This document shows positions 6,295 through 12,609 of a DNA stretch of 13,848 nt, piece by piece. The translations under genes were made by a program, and so were the position numbers. The notes below the pieces were generated by a model that saw only the letters and a list, made by a program, of their open reading frames with translations, had not been told where the DNA came from and ran no database searches. The first letter of the stretch is position 1; each line of letters opens with the position of its first letter. The stretch is from Candidatus Babeliales bacterium. Lineage in GTDB: Bacteria > Babelota > Babeliae > Babelales > JANWKD01. The DNA lies in assembly GCA_025451595.1 (NCBI GenBank), contig JANWKD010000028.1, positions 1 to 13,848 on the forward strand, in the 5' to 3' direction.

Positions 6295-7049
6295 TTTTTC
6301 TACTTATTCCCTTTTTCTTAATGTGGGGTTCATTTTTGAATATGGTTGGGTATCGATTAGTTTCTGGAGATAGCCTTTTGACTAGTCGGTCGTTTTGTCC
6401 AAACTGCAAAAGTATTATTGCCTGGTACGATAATATTCCGGTATTTTCGTGGATAATTCTTGGTAGGAAATGTCGCAATTGTTTACAGTCAATTTCATAT
6501 TTGTATCCATTAATTGAAATACTTTCAGTAGTCATCTTCTCATTGCTTATTTTATTGATTTCGCCACAATATTGGTTTGCGTATGCTATTTTTTTCTCTG
6601 CATTAATTATCACTATACGCACAGATTTGCAAGCAATGTTAATATTTCCCTATGTGACTATCGCGTTGATTCCGTTTGCACTTGTATGTTCCTATTTTTC
6701 TTTATTGCCACTGTCATTATTTCAAAGCTTTCTTGGTGCGATAAGTGGATATTTATTTTTAATCTGTTTTGATAAAATATTCTATCTTTTAACGCATAAG
6801 CAGGGTATGGGTCTGGGTGACATAGAGTTGCTTGCTTGTATTGGAGCTTTTTTGGGGGTTCATGGCTGGCTTGTTAGTCTATTAATCGGGTCGTTTGTTG
6901 GTTCCATTTTCGGATTGACACAAACGATGCAAATTGGTTCATTCAATATTAAAATTCCTTTTGGTCCATTTTTAGCGCTCGGTGCTTTGATAGTTGTTTT
7001 TCTACAAGCTTTTACTATTGATATATTTGATCTGTTTTTAATGTATTAA
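6291..7049 (+). CDS. pilD: Type IV prepilin peptidase / N-methyltransferase
   Basis: Polytopic inner-membrane aspartic protease (A24 family) that cleaves the leader of prepilins after Gly and N-methylates the new Phe. The N-terminal zinc-type motif CPNC...CRNC is present. So are the two catalytic aspartates: one in IRTDLQAM and one in GMGLGDIELL, the GxGD-type motif. About eight membrane segments are seen. The first ATG, at 6321, would remove most of TM1 and has no Shine-Dalgarno. The frame is open upstream and encodes IIFLLIPFFLMWGSFLN, which matches the family N-terminus (hydrophobic run then GSFLN). AAGGTGA (6281-6287) lies 3-6 nt before ATA 6291 and ATT 6294, so I place the start at ATA 6291, overlapping the rbfA TAA. 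Translation from 6321 remains the conventional alternative. Confidence 0.87.
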   Translation: MIFLLIPFFLMWGSFLNMVGYRLVSGDSLLTSRSFCPNCKSIIAWYDNIPVFSWIILGRKCRNCLQSISYLYPLIEILSVVIFSLLILLISPQYWFAYAIFFSALIITIRTDLQAMLIFPYVTIALIPFALVCSYFSLLPLSLFQSFLGAISGYLFLICFDKIFYLLTHKQGMGLGDIELLACIGAFLGVHGWLVSLLIGSFVGSIFGLTQTMQIGSFNIKIPFGPFLALGALIVVFLQAFTIDIFDLFLMY

Positions 7050-7051
7050 TA

Positions 7052-7537
7052 TTATGCAAGATCATCTTTAACAAGTTGTATATCATGAAGTTGATTAATG
7101 GTAATAACATCTGAAACACCATCACCATCAATATCGCCCGCAGCTGCCACAATAAAACTTTGTTGGTCTGCTTTGGTAGATCCTAATTCGCTTGACGCTG
7201 TTTGTAATCGACCGGTAAAATAATGTTGCCCTTCAGAGCCCTGACTGAAGCCATAGGTATAATAAAATCTTTCTTTGCTCCCACCGCCAGTATACCCTTC
7301 GGGCTGCCAACCAATACTATTAGGACCGCTTAAATTAGAGCTATACGTGCCATGTTCTGCCCAATATGACTTTTGAGCCACATAAATTGATCCCAAATTC
7401 ATATAGGCTTCTGTACGTTTTGCTTTTGCCAAAAAGCGCATAAAGCTAGGAAATGATACCATTGATAAAAATGCAATAATAGCGACAACGATCATTAATT
7501 CTATAAGCGTAAAGCCATAATGAATATTGCGTTTCAT
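7052..7537 (-). CDS. Type IV pilin / pseudopilin with a Ca-loop-like motif
   Basis: Subunit of a type IV pilus or type II secretion pseudopilus. The short leader MKRNIHYG is followed by the class III signal FTLIELMIVVAIIAFL: cleavage falls after Gly8, with Glu at mature position 5. Mature length is 153 residues. The long N-terminal helix leads into a globular domain with a Gly-rich loop. Near the C-terminus, residues 135-143 read D-x-D-G-D-G-x-x-D, an EF-hand/dockerin-like Ca-binding pattern seen in several pseudopilin families. I start at ATG 7537 because AAAAGGGG lies 7 nt upstream; extending to 7603 would add 22 residues before the leader. The gene converges on pilD, leaving 2 bases between stop codons. 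Pilus versus secretion role cannot be decided here. Confidence 0.88.
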   Translation of the reverse strand: MKRNIHYGFTLIELMIVVAIIAFLSMVSFPSFMRFLAKAKRTEAYMNLGSIYVAQKSYWAEHGTYSSNLSGPNSIGWQPEGYTGGGSKERFYYTYGFSQGSEGQHYFTGRLQTASSELGSTKADQQSFIVAAAGDIDGDGVSDVITINQLHDIQLVKDDLA

Positions 7538-7605
7538 CCCCAATCCCCTTTTTTTATTTCTAATTAACAAAAATATGAAACTCAATGTCAATGGTATACA
7601 CATGA

Positions 7606-7634
7606 ATTATAAAATGTTTTTAAAGCTGTTGGAA
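7606..7634 (-). promoter_or_regulatory. Candidate promoter for the pilin gene
   Basis: Read on the minus strand, a perfect -10 TATAAT (7611-7606) lies 17 bp after a poor -35 TTCCAA (7634-7629, 3 of 6). The leader would be about 60 nt. Confidence 0.35.
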
Positions 7635-7738
7635 TTCTTCTTATTTGGAAGCGTATACCTTAAACTTAAAGAAAATCTTTTAATTTTTTTAATTTTTTGT
7701 AAATAATGCATGGCATGTATAATACAATTATTAATTGT

Positions 7739-7766
7739 TTGACATTTTTATCGATTAATTTATAAT
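7739..7766 (+). promoter_or_regulatory. Perfect-consensus sigma70 promoter for the FolC-like gene
   Basis: TTGACA (7739-7744) and TATAAT (7761-7766) are both exact consensus hexamers with a 16-bp spacer. The predicted start near 7773 gives a leader of about 105 nt before ATG 7878. Confidence 0.75.
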
Positions 7767-7877
7767 TAATTTGACTGCAAATAGGAAAAAAAAACCGAAC
7801 AAACTAGAGCTTGGTTTTCAATTAGAAAATTATTTAGCATAGAGAGTGTATTTACAATACAAGTTGGAGAATTGAAA

Positions 7878-9293
7878 ATGTCTAATATAAATAAAAGACA
7901 AGAGGGCTCTCGTTCCTCAGTTGGGATATCTGCTCCTCGAAACTACAATGAAATTATAGAATTTCTGGATTCGCATTGGCAAACTCGAGCGGATTTGACT
8001 GCTTTAAAAAAAGTTGATGCAGCCCTTGGATTTCCTTCTAAAAGCTTAAACACTATTTTAGTAACTGGAACGAATGGTAAGGGATTGACTATTCATTTTG
8101 CTTCTAAGTTATTAAAAGAAGAGGGTTTAAAGGTAGGTGCATTTTATTCGCCTCATATTTTAACATACAATGAACGTTTGGTTATCAACAACGAAGTGAT
8201 AGGTAATAAAGCTTTTGTTGATTTAGCAAATGAAGTATTAGCAGCAGCGCAAACGAGTGAAGTTTCTCTTACGTCTCGTGAAATGTTGACGATGATGGCT
8301 CTGCTTCATTTTAAAAATAACGACGTTGAAGTTGTTCTTTTAGAAATGGTGGATACTTCTACTGCTGATGCGGTAACTATTTGTAATCCTAAAATTTTTG
8401 CTATTACTCGACTTACTGATGATGAATCAAATCCTAAAAATGAAATAACTGCAAATACTATTCATGCAATGCTTGAAGTCGTTAAAGCGGGTACTCACGT
8501 AGTTTCAGCTGATCAAAGCAAGCTGAATTTACAAGTAATGCTTGATGCTACCAAGGCTCGCAATGGTATTTGGTCTATGCCTATCAGAAAATTAGCGATT
8601 CTTGCCTATCCGTTTGAGCAACTTCATGGTCGTTGCGCTGCGCTTGCAGAGCGTATTTGTCAGATTTTTATAGATAATCTTGCAAATAAAGATACGTTGA
8701 CGGTAGAAAATAGTTTGCTTGCAAAGCAAAAGGGACAACGCGGCAGACCGACTCTTGAGGCAAAACGTAAAAAAACAGAAAATCCTAAAAAGACGCTTGA
8801 GCAGTTTTGGAAAGATGAAGTTTCGGATCTTCCCGCTCGTTTTCAAATCCTTGATAAAGAGAAACCTACCATTTTGCTTGATAATGCGCGAAACATTGAT
8901 GCATTAAAAAATCTTTTACTTGGTGTACGCTTGTTGCATTACCAACGGCCCTTAAAAGGATTAATCTTCATTTTTGGTTGTGATAGCAAGCAAATGGATG
9001 TTGAGGAATTTTTAAGATTGTTACGTTATTTTTCAAAGAAAAATTCCTGCCAAGTTATATTTTGCCCGATTGAAGGTAAAATTCCTGGTATGAAAGAAGA
9101 ATCATGGAATGTTGAGCAAATTACGAATGACGTAAAAAGCTTAAAAATTAAAGCAAAATCGGCTAAAAACTTCCAGGAAGCTTTTGAAATTGCCAAAAAA
9201 TCAGTTGATGAGCGAAATGGCTTGGTTGTTATTTCTGGTTCTCAATCAATTATCTATGAATTTTGGCAATATAAAGGTATAAAAAAGATTTAA
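7878..9293 (+). CDS. FolC/Mur-ligase-fold protein with degenerate active site
   Basis: The family (folylpoly-gamma-glutamate synthase / dihydrofolate synthase) adds glutamate to folates using ATP. Overall alignment by eye is good: P-loop GTNGKGL (64-70), SPHILTYNERL, the acidic E135 and Lys203 (VKAGT) at their expected places, PARFQ and a C-terminal GSQSII. Several key motifs are lost: the P-loop Ser/Thr is Leu70, the EVGLGGRxDaTN motif reads EMVDTSTADAVT (156-167), the Mg-binding His of 'LDH' is gone (LTDDES, 178-183), and D-G/V-A-H-N is DNARN (335-339). A basic insert around 282-300 contains RGRP (288-291). I infer an altered or non-enzymatic role; a divergent but active FolC cannot be excluded. 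Length 471. ATG 7878 is chosen because GGAGA lies 7 nt upstream; an in-frame TTG lies at 7872. Confidence 0.8.
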   Translation: MSNINKRQEGSRSSVGISAPRNYNEIIEFLDSHWQTRADLTALKKVDAALGFPSKSLNTILVTGTNGKGLTIHFASKLLKEEGLKVGAFYSPHILTYNERLVINNEVIGNKAFVDLANEVLAAAQTSEVSLTSREMLTMMALLHFKNNDVEVVLLEMVDTSTADAVTICNPKIFAITRLTDDESNPKNEITANTIHAMLEVVKAGTHVVSADQSKLNLQVMLDATKARNGIWSMPIRKLAILAYPFEQLHGRCAALAERICQIFIDNLANKDTLTVENSLLAKQKGQRGRPTLEAKRKKTENPKKTLEQFWKDEVSDLPARFQILDKEKPTILLDNARNIDALKNLLLGVRLLHYQRPLKGLIFIFGCDSKQMDVEEFLRLLRYFSKKNSCQVIFCPIEGKIPGMKEESWNVEQITNDVKSLKIKAKSAKNFQEAFEIAKKSVDERNGLVVISGSQSIIYEFWQYKGIKKI

Positions 9294-9315
9294 TAGTTCA
9301 AAACAATAAAGATAT

Positions 9316-9356
9316 AAGAAGCATAGAAATAACTATTCCTATGCTTCTTCTTTTTT
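9316..9356 (+). terminator. Strong rho-independent terminator after the FolC-like gene
   Basis: A perfect 11-bp stem, AAGAAGCATAG (9316-9326) with CTATGCTTCTT (9339-9349), surrounds a 12-nt loop and is followed by C and six T (9351-9356). It lies 22 nt after the stop codon and ends only 10 nt before the ATG of the next gene. Confidence 0.85.
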
Positions 9357-9359
9357 ACC

Positions 9360-9629
9360 ATGACCATTATCGCATTTCTTTCTTCAACCATCCTTGGAGT
9401 TCTTTTAGGAGCTGCTTATGCCATTACTCACCTTATTCAAAATAGTTACTTAAGTACGGTAAAGTCTAAGTCGTTTATCTTTTATAGCATCAGTTCTTTT
9501 TTACGAATCATTCTATTTGCGGTTTTTTTCTTTTTTTTATTGCGACAAACCTTTCTTCATTCTATACTCATAGTAATATCATTTCTGATAAGCTTTTGGG
9601 TTATTATTTTAAAAAAGAAAGTTTTTTAA
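9360..9629 (+). CDS. Small AtpR/AtpI-like membrane protein of the ATP synthase cluster
   Basis: 89 residues with three hydrophobic helices (about 3-22, 40-61, 65-84) and a basic tail KKKVF. It sits 1 base before atpB, where F-type operons carry AtpI/AtpZ and N-type ATPase operons carry AtpR. The pattern S-x-F-L-R (R49 within TM2) followed by a long hydrophobic run and a second Arg (R62) is closer to AtpR, whose membrane arginine is thought to contact the c ring. AtpI-type rotor-assembly protein is the alternative. No Shine-Dalgarno precedes the ATG, which stands just after the folC-like terminator, and no other Met codon exists in the frame. Identity rests on context, size and membrane pattern. 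Confidence 0.7.
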   Translation: MTIIAFLSSTILGVLLGAAYAITHLIQNSYLSTVKSKSFIFYSISSFLRIILFAVFFFFLLRQTFLHSILIVISFLISFWVIILKKKVF

Positions 9630-9630
9630 T

Positions 9631-10374
9631 ATGCAAGGCCTTGAGGGATTTGGTGGCCATGAATGGAACCCATTTTCTATCTTTGGAATAACAGCAAGTT
9701 ATTTAAAAATAGATCTACCTACGGTAATTAATACATGGATAGTATTATCTATTTTGTTTGTTGCGCTTCTTTTAATTCAACTGGTTCTCTATAATAAATC
9801 AAATATGATTCGTTACTTAATAGTTTCATTTGTTGACTCCTTTATATCGTTGTGTAATCAAACAATGGGTGTTTTTGTCTATAATCATTTTCTGCTGGTC
9901 ACCTCATTGTTCATTTTTATTATTATGTGTAATTGGATTTCGCTTATTCCTGGTTTGGAAGAACCTACCGCCAATCTCAATACGCCACTTGCACTCGGCA
10001 TAATTTCCTTTGGATATAAAGAGGTTCAGACGATTAAAGTTCACGGGTTCATTCACTATATTAAGGAATTTATGCATCCGTTTTTTATTATGTTCCCGCT
10101 GAACGTGGTTACTCATTTTTCTAAAATTCTTTCCATTTCTTTTCGATTGTTTGGCAATATTTTTGGTGGTTCCATTATTTATAAAATTTATATGGTATCA
10201 ATTTCGAGAAATATTTTTGCTGAGCTGGTTGGTTTGTTTTCAGGATTAAACTTTGGCATTATAGGTTTTTTTATTATATTTGAAGGTTTTATGCAAGCCT
10301 TTGTGTTTGCTATGTTAACGTTGACGTATCTTTCTATTGCGATCCAAGCAGCAGATGTTGGAGAACTTGATTAA
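9631..10374 (+). CDS. atpB: F-type ATP synthase subunit a
   Basis: Membrane stator subunit that forms the two ion half-channels next to the c ring. 247 residues with about six membrane helices. Diagnostic motifs: PTANLNTPLALG (112-123), the essential helix SISFRLFGNIFGG whose R172 corresponds to E. coli R210, and the terminal helix GFMQAFVFAMLTLTYLSIAI with the conserved QAF.F..LT..YLS pattern. The gene begins 1 base after the AtpR-like gene and its TAA overlaps the ATG of the c subunit by one base (TAATG), implying translational coupling. No F1 or subunit b genes follow, so the rest of the enzyme must be encoded elsewhere. Confidence 0.95.
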   Translation: MQGLEGFGGHEWNPFSIFGITASYLKIDLPTVINTWIVLSILFVALLLIQLVLYNKSNMIRYLIVSFVDSFISLCNQTMGVFVYNHFLLVTSLFIFIIMCNWISLIPGLEEPTANLNTPLALGIISFGYKEVQTIKVHGFIHYIKEFMHPFFIMFPLNVVTHFSKILSISFRLFGNIFGGSIIYKIYMVSISRNIFAELVGLFSGLNFGIIGFFIIFEGFMQAFVFAMLTLTYLSIAIQAADVGELD

Positions 10375-11345
10375 TGATTGAATTAGGAATTTTTTTACAT
10401 TATATCAGCGTTGCTTTTATTATTGCGTTAACATCATTGGGGGTTGGCATAGCCGCGGGTTATGCAAGTATTGCGGCTTTATCAGCACTTGATAGAGCAC
10501 CAAACACCTACAATGAAGTTTCAAAAATTATTATAGTCGCATTAGCGGTTATTGAAACGGGTGGTATTCTAGGCTTAGTGATGGCCTTACTTTTATTAGC
10601 AGGTCCTGCTAGTGAACTTTTGGGACAGCAAGAAATTTTATATACTGGTATTGCCGAAATTGGTATAGCCTGTGCATTAGGAATTTCTGGTCTGGTGGTG
10701 GCTTTTGCTTCTGCAAACCCCGCAAAACAAGCCTTGGTATCGATTGCTCGGCAACCGTTTTTTAGTTCAAATATTTTGAATATAATGCTCATGACCCAAT
10801 CAATCATTCAAACCCCGGTGATTTTTGGATTTTTAATATCGTTGCTTATACGAGGTCAGTGTCTTGCGCTTACCACATTTGCTGACAGTATTCGATTAAT
10901 GGCGGCTGGCTTGTGTACCGGACTTGGTTGTATTGGCCCTGTAATTGGTCTTTCTCAGTTTGCAGGAGCTGCTTGTCAGGCGATTGGTATAAATAGAGAT
11001 TCGTATCGCAAGGTTTTGCCCTTTGCGTTACTGAGCCAGGCAATTATTGAGACACCTATTATTTTTTCTTTACTTATTTCATTAATGCTTCTTTTTAGCC
11101 CATTGCACACAGAAAAACCATACACCATTGTTGCACTGCTCGCATCGGCTTTATGCGTCGGCATTGGCACTTTTGGTCCGGGAATAAGTTCAGGCAAAGT
11201 TGCAAGCGCTGCTTGTAAAGAAATTGCATTACATCCAGAACAATATTCAATTTTATCACGCACAAGTATGCTTGGGCAAGGTCTTATTGATAGTGCGGTT
11301 ATTTATGCATTAATTGTATCTCTTGCGATCTTCTTTTTAAAATAA
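10374..11345 (+). CDS. atpE: ATP synthase subunit c, four fused hairpins
   Basis: Rotor-ring proteolipid. Ordinary F-type c subunits are about 75-90 residues with one hairpin; this one has 323 residues and eight membrane helices in four tandem repeats of about 80 residues. Each repeat has a Gly-rich first helix, a polar loop, and a second helix with the ion-binding position: E61 (AVIETGG), Q146 (SIIQTPV), E226 (AIIETPI) and D306 (GLIDSAV). Loop signatures such as IARQP (repeat 2) are typical c-subunit loops. Repeat 2 has therefore lost its carboxylate. Fused c subunits are known in V/A-type enzymes (for example three hairpins in Methanocaldococcus) and in Acetobacterium; four in an F-type context is unusual. 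The start overlaps the atpB stop (TAATG). Confidence 0.93.
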   Translation: MIELGIFLHYISVAFIIALTSLGVGIAAGYASIAALSALDRAPNTYNEVSKIIIVALAVIETGGILGLVMALLLLAGPASELLGQQEILYTGIAEIGIACALGISGLVVAFASANPAKQALVSIARQPFFSSNILNIMLMTQSIIQTPVIFGFLISLLIRGQCLALTTFADSIRLMAAGLCTGLGCIGPVIGLSQFAGAACQAIGINRDSYRKVLPFALLSQAIIETPIIFSLLISLMLLFSPLHTEKPYTIVALLASALCVGIGTFGPGISSGKVASAACKEIALHPEQYSILSRTSMLGQGLIDSAVIYALIVSLAIFFLK

Positions 11346-11388
11346 TAAAGTAATAAAAAAGAGAAAAAGTTATCAATGAGATTAGTTT

Positions 11389-12510
11389 ATGAAGAAAAAG
11401 GAAGTTCCCGTTCTGTTTATTATTACTAAACTGGAATTGGGAGGCGCACAAAAAGTTTGCTTGACGTTATTCAAAAGCGTATCGTCTGCTTATTTAATTT
11501 CTGGTACTCAAGGCCCGCTGGTTAATGAAGTTCAATCATTAAATAATGTTATTCTGATCCCGAGTTTGAAGCGAGAAATTTCATTGCGAGCAATTGCATT
11601 AGAAGCAATCAATTTTATTACGCTCATCAGAAAAATCCGAGATATTAAAAAAAATCATCCAGATTTGATAGTTCATACGCATAGTACAAAGGCTGGTCTT
11701 ATTGGCCGATGGGCAGCTTTTTTTGCGGGCGTTAAAAACAGAGTTCATACTATTCATGGGTATGGATTTCATCCGTATCAATCTAAAATAAGTTGGTTTT
11801 TAATTTATTTTTTAGAATGGATAACCAGTTTTATTACGACGCATTTTATTTGTGTTTCTACCAAGGATGTAAAAACCGGAATTGCCTTATTTCCTTGCTT
11901 TCAACGCAAGCATTCTATTATTCGAGCTGCCGTTGAATGGAATAGTTTTTTAAGATTAGGGCATATTCAATCACCGAAAGAGTTGTTTGTTTTTGGAACT
12001 ATTGCCTGTTTTAAAAAACAAAAAAACTTGATCGATTTATGTAAAGCTTTTAAATTGGCTTCGCAACAAAACCCTGCAATTAGATTGGAAATTATTGGCG
12101 ATGGTGTTTTAAGACCACAATTAGAACAATGGCTTGAGGAGAACAATATGCGAAAGCAGATAATTTTGCATGGTTGGCAGAAAGATGTGGGAGAAATCAT
12201 GCAACAGTGGCATGCATTTGCATTAAGCTCCCTATGGGAAGGTCTTCCTTGTTCTGTTATTGAAGCGCGGTTATTAAAATTGCCGGTATTGGCATATAAT
12301 ACGGGAGGGATTTCAGATGTTATTATTCATGGTGAAAATGGATTTTTAATATCGCAAGGGAATTGGCAAGAGCTTGCCTCTTATATGGTTCAAGTAAGCA
12401 CTGATAAAAATTTGTATTCTCATTTACAAAATTATCATGATAATTTAGAGGCTTTTCATCATCAAGCAATGATTGATGCGCATCATCAATTATATAAACA
12501 GTTAAATTAA
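11389..12510 (+). CDS. GT4-family glycosyltransferase
   Basis: Probable cytoplasmic or membrane-associated transferase that moves a sugar from an activated nucleotide donor to a glycan or lipid acceptor at the envelope. 373 residues with the GT-B fold signs: N-terminal LELGGAQKV (GGAQ at 18-21), HTHSTKAGLIGR and HTIHGYGFH in the acceptor half, and a C-terminal nucleotide-sugar domain with IGDG, LHGW, and the EX7E motif (E284 to E292 in WEGLPCSVIEA) followed by NTGG. A hydrophobic patch near 137-155 (WFLIYFLEWITSFITTHFI) may attach it to the membrane. A GAGA lies 7 nt before the ATG. It starts 43 nt after atpE with no terminator between, so it may ride on the atp transcript. Donor and acceptor are not readable. 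Confidence 0.88.
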   Translation: MKKKEVPVLFIITKLELGGAQKVCLTLFKSVSSAYLISGTQGPLVNEVQSLNNVILIPSLKREISLRAIALEAINFITLIRKIRDIKKNHPDLIVHTHSTKAGLIGRWAAFFAGVKNRVHTIHGYGFHPYQSKISWFLIYFLEWITSFITTHFICVSTKDVKTGIALFPCFQRKHSIIRAAVEWNSFLRLGHIQSPKELFVFGTIACFKKQKNLIDLCKAFKLASQQNPAIRLEIIGDGVLRPQLEQWLEENNMRKQIILHGWQKDVGEIMQQWHAFALSSLWEGLPCSVIEARLLKLPVLAYNTGGISDVIIHGENGFLISQGNWQELASYMVQVSTDKNLYSHLQNYHDNLEAFHHQAMIDAHHQLYKQLN

Positions 12511-12540
12511 GAACGTGGATTTTAATCGTATCAGGTTCAG

Positions 12541-12569
12541 AAAAAAAGGGAAGCGACCAAATAAATCGC
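12541..12569 (-). terminator. Possible terminator for the caspase-like gene
   Basis: On the minus strand GCGA (12569-12566) pairs with TCGC (12556-12553) around a 9-nt loop, followed by TTCCC and seven T (12547-12541). The stem is short and the T-run is offset by 5 nt, so confidence is low. It lies in the 99-base gap between the convergent glycosyltransferase and caspase-like genes, which also holds a TAGATATCTA palindrome at 12577-12586. Confidence 0.3.
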
Positions 12570-12609
12570 GCTCAGATAGATATCTAAGATATAGATAAAG
12601 GCAAATAAG

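Larger units (their letters stand above)
7538..7877. other. 340-base divergent intergenic region between the pilin and folC-like genes
   Basis: This gap holds the candidate pilin promoter on the minus strand and the perfect-consensus folC-like promoter on the plus strand. Between them is a T-rich stretch (about 7675-7700) with a repeated TTTAATTTTTT pattern that could be curved or UP-element-like DNA. Inside the folC-like leader a small stem, TTTTC/GAAAA (7815-7819 with 7825-7829), is possible. No open frame with a ribosome binding site and no recognisable riboswitch or small RNA was seen. Confidence 0.6.

Noticed and set aside
6251..6622. 123-residue minus-strand open frame across rbfA/pilD
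   Set aside because: Lies wholly opposite two well-supported genes, has no family resemblance, and is a by-product of their codon use.
10508..11263. Two minus-strand open frames within the c-subunit gene
   Set aside because: Their Ala/Pro/Ile-rich composition mirrors the antisense of Gly/Ala-rich membrane helices; shadows.
10374..11345. Reading the 323-residue protein as a different 8-TM transporter or several frameshifted atpE genes
   Set aside because: All four repeats are in one uninterrupted frame, each with c-subunit-type loop and ion-site motifs, and the gene overlaps atpB as atpE normally follows it.
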